From: an uncultured Dietzia sp.
GTDB lineage: Bacteria > Actinomycetota > Actinomycetes > Mycobacteriales > Mycobacteriaceae
Length of the DNA: 6,631 nt
Reading direction: 5' to 3'
NCBI GenBank assembly: GCA_946570335.1
Contig: CAMNYG010000075.1
Span: 1-6,631 of the forward strand
Below are positions 1-6,599 of the stretch, one piece after another; the stretch's first letter is position 1; each line of letters starts with the position of its first letter. The notes beneath the pieces were generated by a model that did not search any database, was not told the DNA's origin, and worked only from the letters and a program-made list of their open reading frames with translations. The translations under genes were made by a program, and so were the position numbers.

Positions 1-1301
<1,301 letters not shown>

Positions 1302-1330
1302 CACCCCGACGACTCCCGCAAAGGACACAC

Positions 1331-2773
1331 ATGGCCGACTCCACTGCCCGCGCCCAGATCGGCGTCACCGGACTCGCGGTGATGGGATCCAACATCGCGC
1401 GCAACTTCGCGCGCCACGGTCACACGGTGGCCGTCCACAACCGGTCGCGCGCCAAGACCGACGCCCTGATCGCCGACCACGGCCACGAGGGCGACTTCCT
1501 CCCCGCCGAGACCACCGCCGAGTTCGTCGCCTCGCTCGAGGTGCCGCGCCGCGTCCTGGTGATGGTCCAGGCCGGGCCCGCCACCGACGCGGTGATCGCC
1601 GACCTGGCCGATCACATGGAGCCCGGCGACATCATCATCGACGGCGGCAACTCCCTCTACACCGACACCATCCGCCGCGAGGCCGAGATCCGCGCCCGCG
1701 GCCTCCACTTCGTCGGCGCTGGCATTTCCGGAGGTGAGGAGGGCGCACTCAACGGGCCGTCGATCATGCCCGGCGGGCCCGCCGAATCGTACGAGCACCT
1801 CGGGCCGCTGCTCGAGTCGATCTCCGCGCAAGTCGACGGCGAGCCGTGCTGCACCCACATCGGCCCGGACGGCTCCGGACACTTCGTGAAGATGGTGCAC
1901 AACGGTATTGAGTACGCCGACATGCAGCTCATCGGCGAGGCGTTCGACCTCATGCGCACCGCCCTGGACATGCCGGTCGCCGAGATCGCCGATGTGTTCC
2001 GGCAGTGGAACACCGGCGACCTCGAGAGCTACCTGGTGGAAATCACCGCCGAGGTTCTCAGCCAGGTCGACGCCCACACCGGCAAGCCCCTCGTCGACGT
2101 GATCGTCGATTCCGCCGGGCAGAAGGGCACCGGCCGCTGGACCGTGAAATCCGCTCTCGACCTGGGTGTGCCCACCACCGGCATCGCCGAGGCCGTCTTC
2201 GCCCGGGCCCTGTCCAGCGCGACCGCACAGCGTGAGCGCTCCCGCGGGCTGGGTTCAGGGCAACTCGCCGCCGCCCCCACCGACAAGGTGGAGTTCGTGG
2301 ACGCGATCAACCAGGCGCTGTACGCATCAAAGGTCGTCGCCTACGCGCAGGGTTTCGACCAGATCCTCGCTGGCAGCCAGGAGTACGACTGGAACGTCAA
2401 GCCCGGCGACCTCGCCACGATCTGGCGGGGCGGCTGCATCATCCGGGCCACCTTCCTCGACCGGATCCGGGAGGCCTACGCCGCCGACCCGCAGCTGCCG
2501 AGCCTGCTGCTGGCGCCCTACTTCCGTGAGGCCGTGGAGAACGCCGTCGACGCCTGGCGGCGCGTGGTGTCCACGGCGACGCTCATAGGCATCCCGGTGC
2601 CCGCGTTCGCCTCGTCCCTGTCGTACTACGACGCGTTGCGCGCCGAGCGGCTCCCCGCCGCCCTGACACAGGGGCTGCGCGATTACTTCGGCGCCCACAC
2701 CTACAAGCGCGTCGACGCCGAGGGCAGTTTCCACACGCTCTGGAGCGGTGACCGCAGCGAGCAGCGGGTCTGA
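1331..2773 (+). CDS. gnd: 6-phosphogluconate dehydrogenase, decarboxylating
   Basis: Oxidative pentose phosphate enzyme: 6-phosphogluconate + NADP+ gives ribulose-5-phosphate + CO2 + NADPH. The protein has 480 residues, the long dimeric form (E. coli Gnd has 468), not the short ~300-residue type. Seen: Rossmann motif GLAVMG (14-19); NRSRAKTD (37-44), the NADP-type 2'-phosphate-binding segment; substrate loop GISGGEEGALNGPSIMPGG (131-149); KMVHNGIEY with catalytic Lys187 and Glu194; signature IVDSAGQKGTGRW (258-270); and C-terminal LRDYFGAHTY with Arg450 and His456, which in known structures reach the partner subunit's substrate. The ATG at 1331 is preceded by AAAGGA (1320-1325) at 5-base spacing, and homology begins at residue ~10. 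The same frame stays open far upstream through pgi, but that is a high-GC artefact. It lies 29 bases after pgi and converges on the acyl-CoA ligase. NADP preference is inferred from the motif. Confidence 0.97.
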   Translation: MADSTARAQIGVTGLAVMGSNIARNFARHGHTVAVHNRSRAKTDALIADHGHEGDFLPAETTAEFVASLEVPRRVLVMVQAGPATDAVIADLADHMEPGDIIIDGGNSLYTDTIRREAEIRARGLHFVGAGISGGEEGALNGPSIMPGGPAESYEHLGPLLESISAQVDGEPCCTHIGPDGSGHFVKMVHNGIEYADMQLIGEAFDLMRTALDMPVAEIADVFRQWNTGDLESYLVEITAEVLSQVDAHTGKPLVDVIVDSAGQKGTGRWTVKSALDLGVPTTGIAEAVFARALSSATAQRERSRGLGSGQLAAAPTDKVEFVDAINQALYASKVVAYAQGFDQILAGSQEYDWNVKPGDLATIWRGGCIIRATFLDRIREAYAADPQLPSLLLAPYFREAVENAVDAWRRVVSTATLIGIPVPAFASSLSYYDALRAERLPAALTQGLRDYFGAHTYKRVDAEGSFHTLWSGDRSEQRV

Positions 2774-2777
2774 CAAA

Positions 2778-2834
2778 CGCCAAGCGGGTTCCGCACACCC
2801 CTTCTCGGGCGATGTGTGCGGAACCCGCTTCGCG
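2778..2834. terminator. Strong hairpin between convergent genes, probable bidirectional terminator
   Basis: A perfect 17-bp inverted repeat has arms AAGCGGGTTCCGCACAC (2782-2798) and GTGTGCGGAACCCGCTT (2814-2830). It extends by three more pairs (2778-2780 with 2832-2834) past one C-C mismatch. The 15-base loop can itself fold CCC/GGG. It begins 5 bases after the gnd stop codon. There is no real U-tract on the + side; on the - side the stem is followed by GGCGTTTGTCA, a weak one. Actinobacterial terminators commonly lack U-tracts, so termination of gnd, and read-in protection for both genes, is a reasonable inference. Confidence 0.75.
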
Positions 2835-2844
2835 ATGAACTTCG

Positions 2845-2918
2845 GCCAGGCCAGGCCGACCCAGCCAGGCCAGCCCAGCCAGACAGGCCCGCCCAGCCAG
2901 CCGACCAGGCCAGCCCCC
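2845..2918. repeat. T-free, C-rich degenerate repeat tract
   Basis: These 74 bases contain no T at all on the + strand: 38 C, 21 G and 15 A. Two related 9-mers each occur three times: CCCAGCCAG at 2860, 2874 and 2892, and CCAGGCCAG at 2846, 2865 and 2905. Spacing is irregular, so it is a degenerate low-complexity repeat, not a clean tandem array. It fills the space between the hairpin and the stop codon of the - strand ligase. It would be the 3' UTR of either convergent transcript. A C-rich rut-like role for Rho on the + strand is possible but unproven. Confidence 0.6.
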
Positions 2919-4552
2919 TACTTCTCCAGGGCGTTGACCACGTCGAGCTCGCCCTCGGCGTGCGAGGAGCGGATGCGCTTCTTGTCGAGCTTGCCCACCG
3001 AGGTCTTGGGGATCTCGTCGACAAAGGCGAAGCGCTCGGGCACCTGCCACTTGGCCATCCGCTCGGCGAGGTGGGCGCGCAGGTCCTCGACGTCCGGATC
3101 CGCCAGCCCCTCCTTCACGACGATCGTGGCCAGCGGGCGCTCGTCCCACTTGGGGTCGGGCACGCCGATCACGGCCGCCTCGGCGACGGACGGGTGCTCG
3201 AGCAGGTAGTTCTCCACCTCGACCGACGAGATCCACTCGCCGCCGGACTTGATGATGTCCTTGGCGCGATCGGTGAGCTGCAGGAACGCCTCGGGCTTGA
3301 TGAAGCCCACGTCGCCGGTGCGCAACCAGCCGTCGTCGAACGAGTCGGACGCGTCGACCTTGTAGTAGCTGCCGGTGATCCACGGGCCGCGGACCTGGAG
3401 CTCACCCACGGACTCGCCGTCCCAGGGCAGCGCCTCACCCGCATCGTCGACGATCCGGGCCTTGACGCCGGCCAGCAGGCGGCCCTGGGTCTGCCGTAGC
3501 TCGAACTGCTTGTCCTCGGGCAGGTCGGCCTTGGGACGGGACAGGGTGCCGATGGGCGAGGTCTCGGTCATGCCCCAGGCATGGGTGATGTTGATCCCGT
3601 ACTTGTCGCGGAACTTGCGGATCAGCTCGGGCGGGCAGGAGCTGCCGCCCACCACGACGGAGCGGAAGCTCGACATGTCGATCGGGTGCTCCACCGAGTA
3701 GGCGTCGACGGCCTGCCAGATGGTCGGAACGGCTGCGGCCAGGGTCGGCTTCTCGGCGTGGATCATCGCGGCCAGCGGTTCGGGCTGTAGGAAGCGCTCG
3801 GGCATGAGCAGCGAGGCGCCCACCAGGAACGCGGCGTACGGCAGCCCCCACGACATGGCGTGGAACATCGGCACGATCGCCAGCACGTTGTCGTCCAGCG
3901 AGATGTCCATGCCGTCGGACATGCAGACCTGCATGGAGTGCAGGTAGATCGAGCGGTGCGAGTAGACGACGCCCTTCGGGTCGCCGGTGGTGCCGGAGGT
4001 GTAACACATCGCGGCGCCGTCGTTCTCGTCCACGACGGGCCAGTCGAACTCGGCCGGCTGTGCGGCCAGCAGCTCCTCGTAGTCATGCACCTGAACGCCC
4101 TCGGGCACCTCGATCGAGCCGGCTGCGCCGCCGGTGACGATCACGTGCTCGACCGTGGAGAACCTCGGCAACAGCGGCTGCAGCAGCGGGACCAGGGTGG
4201 GGTCGACAATGATGACCTTGTCCTCAGCATGGTTGACCACGAACTCGAGCTGGTCCGGGAACAGTCGGATGTTGAGCGGATGCAGAACCGCCCCCATCGA
4301 CGGCACCGCGAGGTAGGCCTCCAGGTGCTCGGAGTTGTTCCACTGGAACGTCGCCACCCGCTGGTCGCCGTCGATCCCCAGCGAACGCAGGGCGTTGGCC
4401 AGCTGCGCGGCCCGCGCGCCGATCTCGCCGAAGTTCACCCTGCGCGGGCCGGAATCGGTCCAGGTGGTCACGACGGCGTCCTTGTGGACGGTGGCGCCGA
4501 ACTGCAGGATCGTGCTGATGTTCAGCTGCTCCGGCTGCATGGTGCTGCGCAT
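2918..4552 (-). CDS. Fatty-acyl-CoA ligase, AMP-forming (ttLC-FACS/AlkK-like)
   Basis: Activates a carboxylic acid, probably a medium- or long-chain fatty acid, with ATP and CoA to acyl-CoA through an acyl-adenylate. The protein has 544 residues, normal for the family. Adenylate-forming motifs seen: P-loop [11 protein letters not shown] (184-194), A5 [10 protein letters not shown] (324-333), A7 WLRTGD (409-414), hinge [15 protein letters not shown] (428-442) and A10 [11 protein letters not shown] (515-525) with catalytic Lys521. The stretches [21 protein letters not shown] and [14 protein letters not shown] closely resemble the Thermus long-chain ligase and AlkK, which is why a fatty acid is preferred to acetate or an aromatic acid. 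The first ATG is chosen because GAGGAG lies 8 bases upstream; the next in-frame ATG (4540) would be 20 bases away. No membrane segment is evident. It lies downstream of the decarboxylase-family gene on the same strand but has its own candidate promoter. Exact chain length is unknown. Confidence 0.9.
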   Translation of the reverse strand: MRSTMQPEQLNISTILQFGATVHKDAVVTTWTDSGPRRVNFGEIGARAAQLANALRSLGIDGDQRVATFQWNNSEHLEAYLAVPSMGAVLHPLNIRLFPDQLEFVVNHAEDKVIIVDPTLVPLLQPLLPRFSTVEHVIVTGGAAGSIEVPEGVQVHDYEELLAAQPAEFDWPVVDENDGAAMCYTSGTTGDPKGVVYSHRSIYLHSMQVCMSDGMDISLDDNVLAIVPMFHAMSWGLPYAAFLVGASLLMPERFLQPEPLAAMIHAEKPTLAAAVPTIWQAVDAYSVEHPIDMSSFRSVVVGGSSCPPELIRKFRDKYGINITHAWGMTETSPIGTLSRPKADLPEDKQFELRQTQGRLLAGVKARIVDDAGEALPWDGESVGELQVRGPWITGSYYKVDASDSFDDGWLRTGDVGFIKPEAFLQLTDRAKDIIKSGGEWISSVEVENYLLEHPSVAEAAVIGVPDPKWDERPLATIVVKEGLADPDVEDLRAHLAERMAKWQVPERFAFVDEIPKTSVGKLDKKRIRSSHAEGELDVVNALEK

Positions 4553-4560
4553 TCGGGGGG

Positions 4561-4566
4561 CTCCTC
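4561..4566 (-). promoter_or_regulatory. Ribosome binding site of the acyl-CoA ligase
   Basis: On the - strand this reads GAGGAG, 8 bases before the ATG at 4552-4550. It decides between two in-frame ATGs four codons apart in favour of the first. Confidence 0.75.
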
Positions 4567-4588
4567 ACTCAGGGGGTCAGGGCTGGAT

Positions 4589-4612
4589 GGTCCGGACGGT
4601 GATGCCCGGACC
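4589..4612 (-). other. Hairpin in the ligase leader
   Basis: Perfect 7-bp inverted repeat GGTCCGG (4589-4595) / CCGGACC (4606-4612) with a 10-base loop, flanked by CTG/CAG (4583-4585 and 4613-4615) that could add three pairs across a 3-base bulge. If the ligase is transcribed from about 4677, this hairpin lies in its 5' UTR, about 22 bases before the Shine-Dalgarno sequence. It has no recognised riboswitch core; its role is unknown. Confidence 0.4.
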
Positions 4613-4661
4613 CAGGGGGGTGTTCCACGAGGCGCTGACTGCGACGCCCCCGAGAGGGTGG

Positions 4662-4679
4662 CGCAGGTCACGACCTGCG
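4662..4679. promoter_or_regulatory. Operator-like palindrome CGCAGGT-CACG-ACCTGCG
   Basis: Perfect 7+4+7 inverted repeat upstream of the fatty-acyl-CoA ligase. It covers the position where transcription would start if the TACGCT hexamer at 4689-4684 is the -10 box, a typical place for a repressor operator. TetR-family fatty-acid regulators often use palindromes of this size. No regulator gene is in the window, so the binding protein is unknown. Confidence 0.4.
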
Positions 4680-4683
4680 TACG

Positions 4684-4689
4684 AGCGTA
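4684..4689 (-). promoter_or_regulatory. Candidate -10 box of the ligase promoter
   Basis: On the - strand this reads TACGCT, matching the actinobacterial TAnnnT -10 pattern; a start near 4677 would be predicted. No good TTGACA-like -35 is seen 16-19 bases upstream. The hexamer lies within a second small palindrome, GTACG-AG-CGTAC (4679-4690), which abuts the palindrome at 4662-4679. The same hexamer occurs before the cobalamin riboswitch. Confidence 0.35.
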
Positions 4690-4709
4690 CCCTCCGCCAG
4701 AGGCGCCCC

Positions 4710-4726
4710 TGTGAGAAGTGGTCACA
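4710..4726. promoter_or_regulatory. CRP/GlxR-like inverted repeat with off-by-one spacer
   Basis: TGTGA (4710-4714) and TCACA (4722-4726) are both half-sites of the CRP/GlxR consensus, but are separated by 7 bases, not the usual 6. The centre is about 41 bases upstream of the start predicted from the -10 at 4689-4684, the class II activator distance. The wrong spacer makes real CRP-family binding doubtful. Confidence 0.2.
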
Positions 4727-4751
4727 TAGCGGCGGGATCGACCACCGGATT

Positions 4752-4765
4752 CCGCGTGATCGCGG
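4752..4765 (-). other. Small hairpin just after the decarboxylase-family stop codon
   Basis: CCGCG (4752-4756) and CGCGG (4761-4765) form a 5-bp stem with a 4-base loop, two bases after the TGA on the - strand. It is short and has no U-tract, so it is at best a weak terminator. Read-through into the ligase gene remains possible. Confidence 0.25.
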
Positions 4766-4767
4766 CC

Positions 4768-5211
4768 TCACGCGTCGAGGGAGTCGAAGACCTCCTGCAC
4801 CGTCTTCATGGCCGACAGCGCGGCCGGGGCGCCACAGTATCCGGAGGCGTGGATCACGGCCTCGGTGATCTCCTCGCGGGTCAGCCCGTTGGTGAGCCCG
4901 CCGCGCACGTGCCCGGCCAGTTCCGCGTTGGCCCGCAGCGCCACGAGCATCCCGATGTTAAGCAGGCTGCGGTCCCGCCGCCCCAGCCCGGGCCGGTTCC
5001 AGATGTTGCCCCAGACGTTCTCGGTCACCACGTACTGGATCGCCTCCGACGCCGTCCCGCCCGCTCGGCTCATGGCCCGGTCGACGAACTCGTCGCTCAT
5101 CACCTCACGCCGTGTGGCGAAACCCTGCTCGCGCAGGTCGGAGGCCGAAGGGCCGGCGTCCGCGGGCTGCTCGTCGGGGGAATCCGATGATGCGGTCGTT
5201 GTCGTCGTCAT
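4768..5211 (-). CDS. Carboxymuconolactone decarboxylase family protein (PcaC-like)
   Basis: Small cytosolic protein of the CMD/AhpD-like alpha-helical fold. In PcaC the reaction is loss of CO2 from 4-carboxymuconolactone in protocatechuate degradation. The protein has 147 residues against 125-135 for PcaC; the excess is a low-complexity N-terminus (MTTTTTASSDSPDEQPADAG). The rest aligns along its length with PcaC: REQGFATRREVM (27-38), NVWGNIWNRPGLGRRDRSLL (65-84), ELAGHVRGGLTNGLTREEI (97-115) with Glu97 and His101, and YCGAPAA (125-131). It has a single Cys126, not the CxxC of AhpD peroxidases. The ATG at 5211 has GAAAGG 9 bases upstream; an in-frame ATG at 5283 lies inside a tandem repeat with a poorly spaced purine run. 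No other protocatechuate gene is nearby, so the true substrate is uncertain. It precedes the acyl-CoA ligase on the same strand, 215 bases apart. Confidence 0.82.
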   Translation of the reverse strand: MTTTTTASSDSPDEQPADAGPSASDLREQGFATRREVMSDEFVDRAMSRAGGTASEAIQYVVTENVWGNIWNRPGLGRRDRSLLNIGMLVALRANAELAGHVRGGLTNGLTREEITEAVIHASGYCGAPAALSAMKTVQEVFDSLDA

Positions 5212-5232
5212 TTTCTCGAGCCTTTCGTCCCG

Positions 5233-5249
5233 GGGCGGCGTCACCGCCC
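5233..5249 (-). other. GC hairpin in the decarboxylase-family leader
   Basis: GGGCGG (5233-5238) and CCGCCC (5244-5249) form a 6-bp all-GC stem with a 5-base loop, 22 bases upstream of the ATG at 5211 on the - strand and just outside the Shine-Dalgarno GAAAGG (5226-5221). No promoter could be recognised for this gene. The hairpin may be incidental in such GC-rich DNA. Confidence 0.25.
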
Positions 5250-5256
5250 ACCTCGT

Positions 5257-5299
5257 CCGGCATTCTCCCCGCCCGGCCGGCATTCTCCCCGCCCGGCCG
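5257..5299. repeat. Exact 20-bp tandem direct repeat (2.15 copies)
   Basis: The unit CCGGCATTCTCCCCGCCCGG occurs at 5257-5276 and again at 5277-5296 without a single difference, followed by three bases of a third copy. On the - strand each copy contains GGGGAGAATG, so the duplication also duplicates an ATG preceded by purines; the two ATGs (5283 and 5263) are in different frames. It lies in the intergenic region upstream of the decarboxylase-family gene. The identity of the copies suggests recent duplication, for example by replication slippage. Confidence 0.85.
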
Positions 5300-5332
5300 C
5301 AAGCGTGTCCCTCCGGGCGTCCGTTGTGGTGG

Positions 5333-5370
5333 CACCACCGCGAGAATCGGCCCGATTTCTCACGGTGGTG
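5333..5370. repeat. Long imperfect palindrome between divergent genes
   Basis: Left arm CACCACCGCGAGAATCGG (5333-5350) and right arm CCGATTTCTCACGGTGGTG (5352-5370) are complementary except for one C-A mismatch and one bulged T, giving about 16 pairs. The position, between the - strand decarboxylase-family gene and the + strand riboswitch, is consistent with an operator or a hairpin insulating the two. There is no U-tract and no match to an operator I recognise (not Zur, IdeR or LexA type). Confidence 0.55.
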
Positions 5371-5413
5371 GCGTCAAGCTTCGCGGTGGTGTCGGCGGAA
5401 CAGCGGTGGGTGG
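5363..5413 (+). repeat. Phased CGGTGGTG direct repeats
   Basis: CGGTGGTG occurs at 5363-5370 and 5384-5391, and the variant CGGTGGGTGG at 5404-5413. The starts are 21 and 20 bases apart, close to two helical turns, and an inverted copy CACCACCG is at 5333-5340. Evenly phased repeats upstream of a promoter can be protein-binding sites, but GGTGG words are common in this composition. Confidence 0.35.
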
Positions 5414-5455
5414 CGGCGATACGGAACGGGAAGGGTGGCCGGGGGCCGGGTGGGA

Positions 5456-5461
5456 TACGCT
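5456..5461 (+). promoter_or_regulatory. btuF: Candidate -10 box of the cobalamin uptake operon
   Basis: TACGCT, preceded by GGGA, fits the actinobacterial TAnnnT pattern. It predicts a transcript start near 5468, about four bases before the first base of the riboswitch P1 helix, as expected if the aptamer begins the transcript. No convincing -35 hexamer is seen. Confidence 0.4.
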
Positions 5462-5471
5462 CGACACGCTC

Positions 5472-5583
5472 GGGCATCCGCTCCGGGCGTCCGCGGCGCG
5501 CGGCGGAAGTCGGTTGGAATCCGACGCTGTCGACGCAACTGTGATCCCGCCGGAGAGCGGGCAAGCCAGGTCGGCCGCTGCCC
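5472..5583 (+). promoter_or_regulatory. Cobalamin (B12) riboswitch aptamer
   Basis: RNA element that binds a cobalamin and controls the downstream uptake genes. Conserved pieces appear in the correct order. P1 is GGGCA (5472-5476) with TGCCC (5579-5583). GGAA is at 5505-5508. P4 is GTCGG/CCGAC (5509-5513 and 5521-5525) around loop TTGGAAT, near-identical to TGCGAAT in the E. coli btuB element. Then come GCTGTCGACGCAACTGTGA (5526-5544) with the L5 loop, and P6-like CCCGC/GCGGG (5546-5550 and 5557-5561). Last is the B12 box AGCCAGGTCGGCCGCTGCC (5564-5582). The peripheral P6 arm is short, as in the smaller class II elements, but the ligand form (adenosyl-, methyl- or aqua-cobalamin) cannot be told. 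It directly precedes a cobalamin-type binding protein on the same strand. Confidence 0.9.
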
Positions 5584-5681
5584 CGGTAGCCGAACGAACT
5601 GACCCCGGACGAAGGCCGGTTGCGGGCAGCGGCCCTCCCGCCGCGGCCCGAGCTGCTTTCGTCCTCCGAGAACCGGAGGAT
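5584..5681 (+). promoter_or_regulatory. btuF: Riboswitch expression platform with sequestered ribosome binding site
   Basis: A hairpin GGCCG (5614-5618) / CGGCC (5630-5634) presents loop bases GTTGCG (5619-5624), the exact complement of CGCAAC (5534-5539) in the aptamer; this fits the P13/L5-L13 kissing loop of the class. Downstream, TCCTCCG (5662-5668) pairs with CGGAGGA (5674-5680) over a 5-base loop and buries the whole Shine-Dalgarno GGAGG (5675-5679). A competing stem, GGACGAAGGC (5607-5616) with GCTTTCGTCC (5655-5664), would open that hairpin and is blocked when P13 forms. The simplest model is translational repression with B12 bound. There is no U-tract, so transcription termination is less likely. 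Alternative folds are numerous and were judged by eye. Confidence 0.7.
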
Positions 5682-5684
5682 GCC

Positions 5685-6599
5685 ATGCACACCTCACGAG
5701 CCCGCGCTCTGCTGGCCGCGCCCCTCGCAGCCTTGGTACTCCTGGCCACGGCCTGCGGCACCGGCGAGACCGATCCCGAGGCCACCGATCAGGCCGCGTC
5801 CCCGACCGCGGGTGAACCGCAGTCCATCGTCTCCCTGGCCCCCGCGACTACCGAGATCCTCTACGCCGTGGGTGCGGGCGATCAGGTCGTGGCCGTGGAC
5901 GAGCGCTCGGACTTCCCCGAGGACGCGCCGGTCACCGAACTGTCCGGCTACACGCCCAACCTCGAGGCGATCCTCGGCTACGACCCGGACCTGGTGGTGC
6001 TGTCCGACGACAACGGCGGCATCGTGGACGGCCTCGAGCGCGCGGGCGTCGAGGTGCTGCTGCTGCCCGCCGCGCAGACGCTGGACGACACCTACTCTCA
6101 GATCGAGCAGGTCGGCGCCACGACCGGCCGCGTCGGTGAGGCGGCCGAGGTGGTCTCGCGGATGCAGGTGGAGATCTCCGAGATCGTGGCATCGGTGCCC
6201 GAGCGCGAGACGCCGCTGACCTACTTCCACGAGCTCGACGACACCTTGTACACCGTCACCGACGACACCTACATCGGCGAGATCTACTCAATGCTCGGCA
6301 TGACCTCGATCGCCACCGGCAGCGACCCGTACCCTCAGCTGTCCGAGGAGCTCATCCTCGAGGCCGACCCGGACCTGGTGCTGCTCGCCGACGGCCAGTG
6401 CTGCGGTATGACGCCTCAGATCGTGGCGCAGCGGCCGGGCTGGGACCAGATGACCGCCGTGCGTGAGGATCACGTCTACGTGGTGGACGAGGACCTGGCC
6501 AGCCGCTGGGGACCGCGCATCGTGGACTTCATGCGCGAGGTCGCCGCGATCGTCACGGCCATCCCCGCGTCGAGCCCGGCGCCCCAGCCGGCACCGTGA
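5685..6599 (+). CDS. btuF: Cobalamin-type ABC transporter substrate-binding lipoprotein (BtuF/FecB family)
   Basis: Extracytoplasmic receptor, lipid-anchored to the membrane, that captures a corrinoid and delivers it to an ABC permease. The protein has 304 residues. The signal peptide has basic residues at 5-7, a hydrophobic run 9-21 and lipobox ATAC with modified Cys24, followed by an acidic/Pro-Ala-rich linker to about residue 45. The type III binding fold starts with SIVSLAPATTEILYAVGAG (47-65), includes NLEAILGYDPDLVVLS (92-107) and YIGEIYSMLGM (196-206), and ends RPGWDQMTAVREDHVYVVD (250-268). A Cys-Cys pair sits at 239-240 and a Pro-rich tail at 294-304. The ATG at 5685 has GGAGG 5 bases upstream; the frame is open upstream, but the signal peptide fixes this start. 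An out-of-frame ATG at 5680 overlaps the Shine-Dalgarno. The B12 riboswitch in its leader supports cobalamin over haem or siderophore. It overlaps the next frame by GTGA. Confidence 0.9.
   Translation: MHTSRARALLAAPLAALVLLATACGTGETDPEATDQAASPTAGEPQSIVSLAPATTEILYAVGAGDQVVAVDERSDFPEDAPVTELSGYTPNLEAILGYDPDLVVLSDDNGGIVDGLERAGVEVLLLPAAQTLDDTYSQIEQVGATTGRVGEAAEVVSRMQVEISEIVASVPERETPLTYFHELDDTLYTVTDDTYIGEIYSMLGMTSIATGSDPYPQLSEELILEADPDLVLLADGQCCGMTPQIVAQRPGWDQMTAVREDHVYVVDEDLASRWGPRIVDFMREVAAIVTAIPASSPAPQPAP

Noticed and set aside
3860..4714. Long + strand frame opposite the acyl-CoA ligase.
   Set aside because: It is the complement of conserved adenylate-forming motifs and has no domain of its own.
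5212..5283. Upstream start (5283) for the carboxymuconolactone decarboxylase family gene.
   Set aside because: It adds residues from within the tandem repeat, its purine run is too close to the ATG, and PcaC similarity begins well after the ATG at 5211.
5257..5299. CRISPR-like repeat.
   Set aside because: There are only two contiguous units with no spacer between them and no cas genes.
5680..5682. ATG five bases before the btuF start.
   Set aside because: It is out of frame and overlaps the Shine-Dalgarno; a start there would have no ribosome site of its own.
5112..5684. The binding-protein frame is open back to 5112, allowing a 495-residue product.
   Set aside because: The extension covers the riboswitch and intergenic repeats, while a canonical lipoprotein signal peptide begins at the ATG at 5685 with a good Shine-Dalgarno.
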